A stretch of 64,000 bases of DNA from Schlegelella_A sp038231215 (GTDB lineage: Bacteria; Pseudomonadota; Gammaproteobacteria; Burkholderiales; Burkholderiaceae_C), in contig JBBRLS010000016.1 in NCBI GenBank assembly GCA_038231215.1, forward strand, positions 18,843 to 82,842, in the 5' to 3' direction. This document shows, one piece after another, positions 25,486 to 33,590 of the stretch (its first letter is position 1; the number at the start of each line of letters is the position of its first letter). The notes beneath the pieces are model-generated. The model searched no databases, was not told the origin of the DNA, and was given only the letters and a program-made list of their open reading frames with translations. A program made the position numbers and the translations under genes.

Positions 25486-26724
25486 ATGAGCCAGCCTCCC
25501 GTCTTCAGCATCTGCGTGCCGACGTACAACCGCGGCCGCTACCTTGCCTCGCTGCTCGAGAGCCTGGTCGTGCAGATGGCCGCCTTCCCGTATCCGTACG
25601 AGATCGTCGTCTCGGACAACGCCAGCAGCGACGACACGCCGGCGGTGGTGGCGCGCTTCGCCGGGCTGCTGCCGATCCGCTCGATCCGCCATGCCGAGAC
25701 CCTGGGCTGCTATCCGAACGTGGTGTTCGCGATGACGCAGGCGCGCGGCCGCTACATGATGTACCTGGCCGACGACGATTGCGTGCTCGGCGATGCGCTC
25801 GCCGAGGTGGTCGCGACGATGCAAGCCGATCCCGCCGTCGTCATCACCTATGCGCCGTGGATGCTCTTCGACCTGGTCGGGCAGCAGGCCCAGGGCCAGT
25901 TCTACGAGGTGCCGCGCGACCTGCGCGTCGAGCCGGGCCAGTACGCCGAACTGCTCGGGCACATCCTGCGCCACCACATCTTCCCCGAGATCTACGTCGC
26001 CCGCACCGAGGTGATGAAGCGGCTGATGCCGCGCGTCAACGACATCGCCTTCTACGCCTTCAGCCAGGCGGCGGACTACCTGAACCAGGGCGCGGTGCTG
26101 ATCAGGAAGCAACCCTTCTACGTCGCCATCACGCGCTACTTCGCCGACGACGTGCGCTCGCAGGTCGGCAACGGCGAGGTCGAGGTCGCCTGGGACCGCT
26201 ACCGCGGCGGCCTCGAATACATGATGGCGCGCGCCGGCAACGGCATCGGCGCCGAGGAGCGCGCCGGGCTGCACCTGCGCATCCAGCACCTGATCGCGGT
26301 GCGCATGTCGGTGGCGATCCGCCTGCGCCACAACCAGGGCAAGGACCCGCTCGACGTGCACACCCTGGCGATGCGCCTGAAGGGCATGGGCTACGAGCAC
26401 CTGCTGCCGGTGCCGATGAAGATCCTCGCTTCGAAGGCGACGCTGCATTTCCTGCTGCAAGACGCGGCGCTCAACCGCGGCATGGAGCGGCTGGTCTGCG
26501 TCGGCCCGTTCGACGCCGATGCCAAGGACTACCTGAAGCAGCACGCCGGCCGGCCGGTCGACTTTCTCGGCCAGGCGCCCAAGGCGCATGTCAAGGACGC
26601 CCTCCTCTTCGTCAGCGACCGGATCGAAGGCTTCGATCCGCCGGTCGAGGAGCAGCAGGCGCGAAACCTGCACATCGTTCGCGAGCGGGATCTCTGCGAC
26701 CGCTTCGGCCTGGTGCCGGGCTGA
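25486..26724 (+). CDS. Family 2 glycosyltransferase with C-terminal extension
   Basis: A 412-residue cytoplasmic enzyme. The N-terminal GT-A domain opens SICVPTYNRGRYLASLLESL, has the nucleotide-binding DNASSDDT and the metal-binding MYLADDDC (DXD-type). The middle region is helical. The last 90 residues form a small Rossmann-like module (RLVCVGPFDADAKDYLKQH, DFLGQAPKAHVKDALLFVSD) that resembles NAD- or sugar-sensing domains more than a transferase. First of four plus-strand genes (to 28729), the last three overlapping or nearly so. A sugar transfer role in glycan or flagellin modification is inferred from location. The upstream open frame lacks GT similarity. Confidence 0.85.
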   Translation: MSQPPVFSICVPTYNRGRYLASLLESLVVQMAAFPYPYEIVVSDNASSDDTPAVVARFAGLLPIRSIRHAETLGCYPNVVFAMTQARGRYMMYLADDDCVLGDALAEVVATMQADPAVVITYAPWMLFDLVGQQAQGQFYEVPRDLRVEPGQYAELLGHILRHHIFPEIYVARTEVMKRLMPRVNDIAFYAFSQAADYLNQGAVLIRKQPFYVAITRYFADDVRSQVGNGEVEVAWDRYRGGLEYMMARAGNGIGAEERAGLHLRIQHLIAVRMSVAIRLRHNQGKDPLDVHTLAMRLKGMGYEHLLPVPMKILASKATLHFLLQDAALNRGMERLVCVGPFDADAKDYLKQHAGRPVDFLGQAPKAHVKDALLFVSDRIEGFDPPVEEQQARNLHIVRERDLCDRFGLVPG

Positions 26725-26757
26725 CGCGCGCCGACCCGATCGGCCACCCCCCGAGCC

Positions 26758-27246
26758 ATGATCGAGATCGACGCCACGGCCCGCGTCTCGCCGCTCGCCG
26801 ACATCGAGGACTCGGTCCGCGGCAGCCGCATCGTCCTCGGCGCGCACTCGACCATCGACAGCTTCGTCAAGATCAAGCCGGCCGGCGGAAGCGGCGACCT
26901 GATCATCGGCGACCACTCGGTCGTCAACTCGGGCTGCGTGCTCTACACCGGCAACGGCATCCGCATCGGCGACCACGTCGCGATCGCCGCCAACACCACG
27001 CTGGCTCCGGTCAACCACGCCTTCGCCGACCGCTCGCGGCGTATCGACGAGCAGGGCTTCCTGCCCGGCAAGGGCGGCATCGTCATCGAGAACGACGTCT
27101 GGATCGGCGCCAACTGCGTGCTGCTCGACGGCGCGGTGCTGCGTCGCGGTTGCGTCATCGGCGCCGGCTCGCTGGTGCGCGGCGAAGTCGCGGCGTACAC
27201 CGTGAACGCCGGCAATCCGCTGCTGCGGCTGGGCGAGCGGCAATGA
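26758..27246 (+). CDS. Left-handed beta-helix acyltransferase (WbbJ-like)
   Basis: A 162-residue enzyme built of hexapeptide repeats, of the maltose/galactoside acetyltransferase type. Repeats include IVLGAHSTIDSFVKI, LIIGDHSVVNSGCVL, IRIGDHVAIAANTTL and VWIGANCVLLDGAV. The active-site His is probably in PVNHAFAD. Such enzymes O- or N-acetylate sugars using acetyl-CoA. It overlaps the next gene by 4 bases (ATGA), so translation is coupled. Probably decorates the sugar handled by neighbouring enzymes. Confidence 0.85.
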   Translation: MIEIDATARVSPLADIEDSVRGSRIVLGAHSTIDSFVKIKPAGGSGDLIIGDHSVVNSGCVLYTGNGIRIGDHVAIAANTTLAPVNHAFADRSRRIDEQGFLPGKGGIVIENDVWIGANCVLLDGAVLRRGCVIGAGSLVRGEVAAYTVNAGNPLLRLGERQ

Positions 27247-28082
27247 AGCGAGCCACCGTCGTCGGCGCCGGCGGCTTCATCGGCAGCCGGCTCGTGGCGC
27301 ACCTGCAGCGACTCGGCTGGGACTGTCTCGCGCCGGCGCGAGAGGATCGCGCCTTCCTGCGCCAGCCACTCGGCACCGTGTTCCATTGCGCCGGCCTCAC
27401 CGCCGACTTCGCGCGCCGGCCGCACGACACCGTGCGTGCCCACGTCGGTCTGCTCGACGATCTGCTCGAGCAGGCCGAGTTCGACGCCCTCGTCTACCTT
27501 TCGTCGACCCGCCTCTACGACGGCTGTCGCCTCGGCCCCGACGCCACGGCGGTCGACGAGGACACGCCGCTCGCCCTCGACCCGGCCGAGCCGCGCCATC
27601 TCTACGACCTCTCGAAAGCGCTCGGCGAGTCGCTCTGCCGACAGGCGAGCGGCGGCCGCGCGCGGATCGCCCGCCTGTCTTGCGTCTACAGCGGCGCCGA
27701 CGACGATGCCGACGGCTTCCTCGGCACCCTGCTCTCCCGCGTGCGCGCGCCCGGACGCGGGCCGGTGCTCGAGGTCGATTCGTCGGCCGAGGCGAGCCGC
27801 GACTACGTCCACGTCGAGGACGTGATCGAGGCGCTGGTCGCGATCGCGAGCCGCGGCACGCAGCCGCTCTACAACGTGGCCGGCGGCGTCAACGTCGCCA
27901 ACCGGCAGTTGTTCGCCCGCCTCGGCGAAATCGCCGGCTGCGATGTGCGCGCACTGTGCCACGAGCCCGTGCCCTCTCCCGCCCCGATCTCGATCGAGCG
28001 CATGCACCGCGAATTCGGATGGCGCCCTCGACATCTGCTCGACCGGTTGCCCGCGCTCCTTGCCGAGGCCGTGCCATGCTGA
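27243..28082 (+). CDS. NAD(P)-dependent sugar epimerase/reductase (extended SDR)
   Basis: A 279-residue extended short-chain dehydrogenase. The N-terminal dinucleotide motif is VVGAGGFIGSRL. The Ser of the catalytic triad lies in VYLSSTRLYDG and the YxxxK pair in RHLYDLSKALGES. It is shorter than typical UDP-hexose 4-epimerases (about 330). It could be a 4-epimerase or a 4-keto reductase; the CDP-sugar gene set on the opposite strand lacks an obvious C4 reductase and this is a candidate. It overlaps genes on both sides (4 and 7 bases). Confidence 0.82.
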   Translation: MKRATVVGAGGFIGSRLVAHLQRLGWDCLAPAREDRAFLRQPLGTVFHCAGLTADFARRPHDTVRAHVGLLDDLLEQAEFDALVYLSSTRLYDGCRLGPDATAVDEDTPLALDPAEPRHLYDLSKALGESLCRQASGGRARIARLSCVYSGADDDADGFLGTLLSRVRAPGRGPVLEVDSSAEASRDYVHVEDVIEALVAIASRGTQPLYNVAGGVNVANRQLFARLGEIAGCDVRALCHEPVPSPAPISIERMHREFGWRPRHLLDRLPALLAEAVPC

Positions 28083-28729
28083 CCTTGAGCCTCGGCAGCA
28101 GCGACAGCCTGTTGGGCTACGTCGGCCGGCAGCTCGACCACTTCTTTCCCGATGGCCGCGGCGATGCCGAGCGGCCGGCGCTGCAGGCGCAGTTCGAGCC
28201 CGCTCTGCGCCGCCTCGAGCGCTGCATCGCCGAAGTGCGGATGTGGACGCCGGGGCAGTTCGACCCCCTGCATTCGTCGCAGTACACGACCTTTCTCTAC
28301 TACCTGGCGAACACGCTCTGGCGTGCCGGCGCGGAGCGCCCTCTCTGCAACAAGCTCTTCGGCCTGAACAAGGCGCTGAACGGCATCGACCTGTTCTACG
28401 AGATCGAGATGCCGGAGGTGTTCTTCATCGGCCACTCGGTCGGCATCGTGCTCGCCAAGGCGCGCTACAGCAACCGGCTCGCGCTCTACCAGAACAGCAC
28501 CGTCGGCAAGAACCACGGCGAAGCGCCGACGCTCGGCGAAGGCGTGGTGATGTACCCGAACACGGCGATCATCGGCCGCTGCGAGATTGGCGCGGGCACC
28601 GTCATCGCGCAAGGCACGAGCATCGTCAACCGGAGCACGCCGGGGAACTGCATGGTGTTCCAGGGCGATGGCGGTGGCCTGGTGGTCAAGCCGCCGACGC
28701 GGGACGTGCTCGCCGACCTGTTTCGTTGA
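28076..28729 (+). CDS. Serine-acetyltransferase-like hexapeptide transferase
   Basis: A 217-residue protein. The N-terminal half is helical, as in serine O-acetyltransferases (EVRMWTPGQFDPLHSSQ). The C-terminal part has LbH repeats (LYQNSTVGKNHGEAPTLG, VVMYPNTAIIGRCEIGAGTVIAQGTSIVN). It is too divergent for CysE and sits in a glycan operon, so acylation of a sugar or amino sugar is more likely than cysteine synthesis. It starts 7 bases inside the epimerase gene. Last gene of the plus-strand glycan set. Confidence 0.75.
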   Translation: MLTLSLGSSDSLLGYVGRQLDHFFPDGRGDAERPALQAQFEPALRRLERCIAEVRMWTPGQFDPLHSSQYTTFLYYLANTLWRAGAERPLCNKLFGLNKALNGIDLFYEIEMPEVFFIGHSVGIVLAKARYSNRLALYQNSTVGKNHGEAPTLGEGVVMYPNTAIIGRCEIGAGTVIAQGTSIVNRSTPGNCMVFQGDGGGLVVKPPTRDVLADLFR

Positions 28730-28788
28730 CCCGTCACGCCGAAAGCGTTTACGCTAGTGGCCTCGCGGCAGCTACGAAAGGAGGTGAT

Positions 28789-28827
28789 ATGTCTTCATTC
28801 TCTAGGTCCGGGGCGGATTCCGACTGA
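28789..28827 (+). CDS. Possible leader peptide (12 residues) with near-perfect Shine-Dalgarno
   Basis: AAAGGAGGTGAT (28777-28788) is complementary to the 16S rRNA 3' end over 12 bases and abuts an ATG. The frame MSSFSRSGADSD then stops, 23 bases before a very strong hairpin. The arrangement of strong ribosome site, minimal frame and hairpin suggests a regulatory leader or a tiny expressed peptide in the 329-base gap before the tannase-family gene. I recognise no known leader family, and no run of one amino acid suggests which effector. Confidence 0.45.
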   Translation: MSSFSRSGADSD

Positions 28828-28850
28828 CATAGTCGCTCTGTAGCCAGACC

Positions 28851-28886
28851 CGCGGGCGCTCCGCACCATTGGTGGGAGCGCCCGCG
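28851..28886 (+). promoter_or_regulatory. Strong hairpin after the 12-residue frame
   Basis: A perfect 12-bp stem (28851-28862 with 28875-28886, CGCGGGCGCTCC/GGAGCGCCCGCG) with a short inner CACC/GGTG pairing. No T-run follows, so it is either a processing/stabilising hairpin or part of an attenuator rather than a simple terminator. Confidence 0.6.
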
Positions 28887-29058
28887 TCACGTCAAGGGCA
28901 TGCGGTGACTGTTTTCGACCCATAGCGGGCCATCATCACGACGCACCGCCGACACTCGTCCGGCGCGGCTGACACGTTTGATTCGCGTGTAACCTTCCGT
29001 CAGTGCTCTTGGGGCATCCTCGGAGCTGCAAGCGCGGTCCGTCCGGAGGGAATGACCT

Positions 29059-30666
29059 TTGAGCCTCATTGATCAAGCAGTTCGAGCAGGACTGTTCGCC
29101 GTCGTCGTCAGCGGACTCAATTTGCTGCCGGCGGCCGCGGTCGCGGCGAAGGGCTCGGAAGAATGCGCGACCCTCGCTCACCTGCCGCTGACCGGTGCGA
29201 CGGTATTGAGTGCGGAGTTCAACGAAGCGGGCAGCTTCAAGACCTCGGACGGAAAGCTGCTGCTCAAGCAGAATGCCTTTTGCAGAGTCGTAGGGCGCGC
29301 CTCACCGTCCAGCGATTCGGACATCCGTTTCGAGGTGTGGCTTCCGGCGTTCGATTGGAACGGGCGCCTTTGGGGCGTGGGCAACAGTTACTTTGCTGGC
29401 TCGATTTCGCAGCGTGCGTTGGGCAGTCGCATGGCCGAAGGCTACGTGGCAGTAGGCACCGATACCGGACACCGCACCGATGACCAAGCGGACACGCGCT
29501 GGGCAATTGGTCATCCGCAGAAGGTGATCGACTTCGGCCACCGCGGCATCCACGAAGCCGCCGTCAATGCCAGGCTCATCGTTGCAGCGTTCTATGGTCG
29601 GCCGCCCGCTCGCGCGTATTTCGGATCTTGTTCCAACGGCGGCCGGCAGGCGTTGATGGAAGCCCAGCGCTACCCCGAGGACTACGACGGCATCATCGCT
29701 GGTGCGCCTGCACACGACTGGACCAACATCTACATCGGGGACGGGGAATTGCAGTTCAAGTGGTTCGCGGACGGGTCTCACCACATCCCGGCGGCCAAAC
29801 TCGCCGCCATACAGTCCGCGGTCCTGGCCGCGTGCGACGAAATCGATGGCGTAAAGGATAGCGTGATCGACGAACCCGGCCAGTGCACGTTCGATCCGCG
29901 GGTGCTCGCGTGCAGCGGTCCGGAAACCGATCAGTGTCTGACATCGCCGCAACTGGATACCTTGCGTCAGCTCTATGCGGGCAAAACCTCTGAAACAGGC
30001 AAACCTCTGCTGCGTGGCTATGCCAAGGGAGCGGAGGCCGGCCTGGACGAAGCCCACTTCCGGTCGGGCCCGGGCACGGACGATTTGTTCAAGGACGTAC
30101 ATGGGTTCTGGAGAGACCTGGTATTCGAAGATGCGGCATGGGACTTCCGCACCTACGACATGGAGCGCGATGGCCGCCTGGCAGATCGAAAGCTCGCCTC
30201 GGTGCTGAATGCCAACGACGCCGACTTGAGCCGGTTCGCGGCGCGTGGCGGAAAGCTGATCCTCTGGCACGGTTGGGCTGATCCGCTGCCTCCGCCGATC
30301 GGCACGATCGACTACCTTTCTCGCGTCGAGTCAACGATGGGGACCAAACGAACGAGCGAGACGGTGCGCCTCTTCATGGCGCCCGGCATGGGTCACTGCG
30401 CAGGAGGAGATGGGCCTAACAGCTTTGGTCAGTTCCTGGCAGGAAGCGGCGATCCCGACATCAGCCTGGGCGCGGCGCTGCAGCGCTGGGTCGAGGAGGA
30501 CGTTGCCCCAGAACGAATCGTCGCCACCAAACGCAAGAATGATGACGATCCAGTTAGCGAAATCGTCCGCACGCGACCGCTGTGTGCCCACCCGCTCGTG
30601 GCCCGCTACCGGGGCACCGGTAGCACCGATGTCGTCGCCAATTTCGATTGCAAGAGGCCTCGGTAG
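29059..30666 (+). CDS. Tannase / feruloyl esterase family hydrolase, secreted
   Basis: A 535-residue exported serine esterase. The TTG start has GGAGGG eight bases upstream. A signal peptide ends AAAVAA near residue 30. The family's CS-D-HC arrangement is complete: C191-S192 in GSCSNGGRQ, D408 in WHGWADPLPP, and H446-C447 in GMGHCAGG, where a disulfide links the Ser- and His-adjacent cysteines. Members cleave aromatic acid esters (tannins, feruloyl-polysaccharides, MHET). Codon choice looks somewhat less G+C-rich than in the glycan genes beside it, hinting at separate ancestry. Confidence 0.88.
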   Translation: MSLIDQAVRAGLFAVVVSGLNLLPAAAVAAKGSEECATLAHLPLTGATVLSAEFNEAGSFKTSDGKLLLKQNAFCRVVGRASPSSDSDIRFEVWLPAFDWNGRLWGVGNSYFAGSISQRALGSRMAEGYVAVGTDTGHRTDDQADTRWAIGHPQKVIDFGHRGIHEAAVNARLIVAAFYGRPPARAYFGSCSNGGRQALMEAQRYPEDYDGIIAGAPAHDWTNIYIGDGELQFKWFADGSHHIPAAKLAAIQSAVLAACDEIDGVKDSVIDEPGQCTFDPRVLACSGPETDQCLTSPQLDTLRQLYAGKTSETGKPLLRGYAKGAEAGLDEAHFRSGPGTDDLFKDVHGFWRDLVFEDAAWDFRTYDMERDGRLADRKLASVLNANDADLSRFAARGGKLILWHGWADPLPPPIGTIDYLSRVESTMGTKRTSETVRLFMAPGMGHCAGGDGPNSFGQFLAGSGDPDISLGAALQRWVEEDVAPERIVATKRKNDDDPVSEIVRTRPLCAHPLVARYRGTGSTDVVANFDCKRPR

Positions 30667-30837
30667 TGCTGCGAATGACCGCTCAAGTTCAGCAACGCGT
30701 TTGACCGCTTCTGGCCGGTCAGTGACCTTCGCTGTTCGTCGCTGATCGACCCGAATCGGACACAGACAATTTCATTCGCTCAGGGCCGAAGCAGACGTTC
30801 ATTAGGGCTTCGACTGGCCCTCGCGGCAGACGTCTGC

Positions 30838-31404
30838 TCAGCGTTGCTCGATGGTGCCCTCTTCGATCATCCGGCGCCGTGTTCGTTCATGCCAGGCGGA
30901 CCGAGGCATGTGTCCCGGCGTGGCCTCGACCATCTGTTGCGTGAGCCGATAAATCTCGTCGTCGGAAAGGCTGAGATCGAGCGGAATGGACACCGGCGGC
31001 AGGTACCACGGGGTCTGGACGAAGAGCTCGATGCGATTGCCCTCCGGGTCGGCGAAGTAGATCGACCACGAACCGCCATGATTGGTTGGGTTGAGAGCTG
31101 AAACGGCGTGTTCGAGGAGGCGGCCGTGAACCCGTCGAAGCTCGGGGAAGTCGACGACGCGAAACGAGATCTGGTTGATGGTCGACGCATGCGCCGGGTC
31201 GCGTCCAGGCACGAGCACGATCTGATGGTGCTCGTCGGGATCGCGCGAGAGGAACACGACATTCACTCCCCGGATCAAGGCGCGGTCCGTAATGCAGAAG
31301 CCGAGCACGCCGGTGTAGAACTCAACCATCGGTGCCATGTCCACGACATAGACACCCATGTGCGCGAATGCCATCCTGGGCGCTTCACTCATAGCTGTGC
31401 TCAT
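30838..31404 (-). CDS. VOC-family (glyoxalase/extradiol dioxygenase fold) protein
   Basis: A 188-residue protein with one vicinal-oxygen-chelate module: the first strand AHMGVYVVDMAPMVEFYTGVLGF carries the likely metal His, and DPEGNRIELFVQTP carries the Glu ligand. A C-terminal helical tail (DDEIYRLTQQMVEATPGHMP) is seen in biphenyl-diol-dioxygenase-like relatives. The reaction cannot be told. On its 5' side lies a flavoprotein fragment, so these may be remnants of an aromatic-degradation unit. A second ATG at 31392 is possible. Confidence 0.78.
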   Translation of the reverse strand: MSTAMSEAPRMAFAHMGVYVVDMAPMVEFYTGVLGFCITDRALIRGVNVVFLSRDPDEHHQIVLVPGRDPAHASTINQISFRVVDFPELRRVHGRLLEHAVSALNPTNHGGSWSIYFADPEGNRIELFVQTPWYLPPVSIPLDLSLSDDEIYRLTQQMVEATPGHMPRSAWHERTRRRMIEEGTIEQR

Positions 31405-31434
31405 TGTTAGGTTGAAGGCGCAGTGAGGAACCTT

Positions 31435-31572
31435 TCACGCCAGCAGCGCCGCCACCGCGGCACGGGCTTCTCGCAAGACCGCGACAGGCAGCCCATGCGC
31501 GATCAGCGCATTGGCGGCGAACAAGCCACCAATGCACCCTCCGACGATCACCACGCTCGGTCGCGATGCCAC
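31435..31572 (-). pseudogene. Fragment of an FAD-dependent monooxygenase (N-terminal Rossmann motif only)
   Basis: Read on the minus strand from a GTG at 31572, the frame gives RPSVVIVGGCIGGLFAAN followed by ALIAHGLPVAVLREA and a stop after 45 codons. GGxIGGLFAANAL is the FAD-binding start of PHBH-type aromatic hydroxylases, which are about 400 residues long. Only this first segment remains, so it is probably a truncated remnant upstream of the VOC gene. Confidence 0.55.
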
Positions 31573-31809
31573 AAGAGCCGCCTCGAAAAGTGTTCAACGC
31601 CACATCTTACGAGGCAACGGAGCGAAACAGGTAATGCGCGTCGGCTTCGGGTCGGTGCAAACCGGCGAACGACCACTCCCAGCGGCTTTGCTGTACAGCC
31701 GCTCTTGGTGGAAGCAGCCATCAAGCGCCGCTGCGTCTCTTCGATCCCCCTGCTTGCGCAGGAGCGGAAGCCGACCGGCCGGAGGAACCTCGCGGTCCAG
31801 GCCCGGGCT

Positions 31810-33042
31810 TTAGAAGACCCGCAGCTCGGGCACCGCGGTCACGAAGCGTCCTCCCCAGCCGCGCACGCACGCGAGCTGGGCGGCGATCTCCTCGCGCAGG
31901 TTCCAGGGCAGGATCAGCACGAAGTCCGGGCAATGGGTCCGCAGCGCCTCGGGCGCAAGCACCGGAATGCGCGAGCCGGGCAGCCAGCGACCCTGCTTGT
32001 GCGGCGAGGCATCGACGACGAAGGGCAGCAGGTCGGGCCGCACGCCTGCGTAGTTGAGCAGCGTGTTGCCCTTGGCAGCCGCGCCGTACGCGGCGACCGA
32101 TCGACCAGCGCGCTTCTGCTCGACGAGGAAGACGACCAGATCGTTCTTGATGCCGTCGGCGCGCGCCTGCAGGCCGCGATAGAAGGCGTGGCCGCGCATG
32201 CCGGCGCTGTCTTCCTCGGCGAGCAGCGCGGCGACGCGCGGCTCGACCGGGCGGGTGTTGGCGGCGTGCTGGGCCCAAACGCGCAGCGACCCGCCGTGCG
32301 TCGTCAGGCGCTCGACGTCCCACACGACCAGGCCCTGCGCCGCGAAGATGCGCTGCACCGTGCGCAGCGAAAGATACGAGAAATGCTCGTGGTAGATCGT
32401 GTCGAACTGGCCGTGCGTGACGAGCTGCAGCAGATGCGGGAACTCGACCGTCACCGTACCTCCGGGCGCCAGCGCCTCGCGAAAGCCGCCGACGAAGTCG
32501 TTGATGTCGGGCACGTGCGCGAGCACGTTGTTGCCGAGAATGAGGTCGGCCTTGCGTCTCTGCGCGGCGAAGCGCTCTGCGAAGGCGGTGCCGAAGAACT
32601 CGCCGATCGTCTCGATGCCGCGTGCCCGAGCCGCTTCGGCCGTGCCCGCGGTCGGCTCGATGCCGACGCAGGGGATGCCCCGCTCGGCCACGTACTGGAG
32701 CAGGTAGCCGTCGTTGGAAGCGACTTCCATGACCAGCGACGAAGGCCCCAGCGATAGGCGCGCACTGACCCGCTCGACGTAGCGCCGCGCATGCGCCAGC
32801 CACGAACTCGAATACGACGAGAAGTAGACGTAGTCGTTGGAGAAGAGCGCGTCGTGGCGCTGTACTTCGTCGACCTGGACGAGCCGGCATTCCGGGCAGG
32901 TCAGCACCTTGAGCGGAAAGTGCAGCTCGGGCCGGGCCAGGTCTTCGGCACGCAGGAAGGCGTTCGACGGCGGCGCGGCGCCGAGGTCGATGAAGACGTC
33001 GTGCGTTTCGTCGAGCGCGGTCGCGCAGTGGCGGCACTTCAT
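31810..33042 (-). CDS. Sugar C-methyltransferase (nucleotide-sugar type)
   Basis: A 410-residue SAM enzyme of the TylCIII/NovU type. The N-terminal zinc domain has CRHC and, about 55 residues on, CPEC. SAM motif I is VMEVASNDGYLLQY. The C-terminal domain has VAAYGAAAKGNTLLNY and SPHKQGRWLPGSRIPVL. Family members add a methyl group to C3 of 4-keto-6-deoxy nucleotide sugars. It overlaps the RmlC-like epimerase gene by 4 bases and is the last gene of the minus-strand glycan set. It acts on the product of the neighbouring CDP-glucose dehydratase, by inference. The frame upstream of 33042 is a shadow. Confidence 0.88.
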   Translation of the reverse strand: MKCRHCATALDETHDVFIDLGAAPPSNAFLRAEDLARPELHFPLKVLTCPECRLVQVDEVQRHDALFSNDYVYFSSYSSSWLAHARRYVERVSARLSLGPSSLVMEVASNDGYLLQYVAERGIPCVGIEPTAGTAEAARARGIETIGEFFGTAFAERFAAQRRKADLILGNNVLAHVPDINDFVGGFREALAPGGTVTVEFPHLLQLVTHGQFDTIYHEHFSYLSLRTVQRIFAAQGLVVWDVERLTTHGGSLRVWAQHAANTRPVEPRVAALLAEEDSAGMRGHAFYRGLQARADGIKNDLVVFLVEQKRAGRSVAAYGAAAKGNTLLNYAGVRPDLLPFVVDASPHKQGRWLPGSRIPVLAPEALRTHCPDFVLILPWNLREEIAAQLACVRGWGGRFVTAVPELRVF

Positions 33043-33590
33043 GCCCGCACGCCTTCGCAACCGGCATCGATGGAACGAAACGACCGGTCGCGCGGCGACA
33101 TCGCGGTCTCCGGCTCGGGCCAGGCGATGGCCAGCCGCGGGTCGTCGTGCCGCACGCCGTCCTCGCGATCGGGCGCATAGGCCTCGCTGTGCTGATAGAG
33201 CAGCTCGCAGCGATCGGCGAGCGACTGGAAGCCGTGCGCGCAGCCGGGCGGGATCAGGATCTCGCGCTGGTTGTCCTCGGAAAGCTCGACGGCATGCCAG
33301 CGGCCGAAGGTGGAAGAGCCTTCGCGCAGATCGACGGCGACGTCGAAGACGCGGCCGCGCAGGCAGCGGATCAGCTTCCATTCGGCAGCCGGCGCGCGTT
33401 GGAAATGCAGGCCACGGATCGTGCCGCGCCCTTGCGTGATCGAGTGGTTGACCTGGACGAAGCGAAGACCAGGCGCGACGCGCTCGAAGGCTTCGGCGCA
33501 GAACACGCGCGTCAGGCTGCCGCGCTCGTCGGCGCGCGGCACGGTCGCGATCTCCCACACGCCTTCGATCGGCGTCCGCTCGAACTTCAT
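33039..33590 (-). CDS. RmlC-like nucleotide-sugar 3,5-epimerase
   Basis: A 183-residue cupin enzyme related to dTDP-4-dehydrorhamnose 3,5-epimerase. The start at 33590 gives MKFERTPIEGVWEI. Conserved features are RGLHFQRAP with the catalytic His, the cupin strand RGRVFDVAVDLR, and IPPGCAHGFQSL. No RmlA, RmlB or RmlD gene is nearby, but CDP-glucose genes are, so its substrate is probably CDP-4-dehydro-6-deoxyglucose (epimerised at C3 or C5). Joined to both neighbours by 4-base overlaps. Confidence 0.87.
   Translation of the reverse strand: MKFERTPIEGVWEIATVPRADERGSLTRVFCAEAFERVAPGLRFVQVNHSITQGRGTIRGLHFQRAPAAEWKLIRCLRGRVFDVAVDLREGSSTFGRWHAVELSEDNQREILIPPGCAHGFQSLADRCELLYQHSEAYAPDREDGVRHDDPRLAIAWPEPETAMSPRDRSFRSIDAGCEGVRA

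Noticed and set aside
30690..30840. Repeat-like CCGCTTCTGGCCG and CAGACGT segments between the tannase-family and VOC genes
   Set aside because: They resemble degenerate intergenic repeats but no second clear copy is present in the window.
31380..31450. CCTAACAATG-like sequence upstream of the VOC gene, resembling part of an integron attC site
   Set aside because: Only one core-like box; no matching partner box at the other end of the gene, no integrase and no cassette array.
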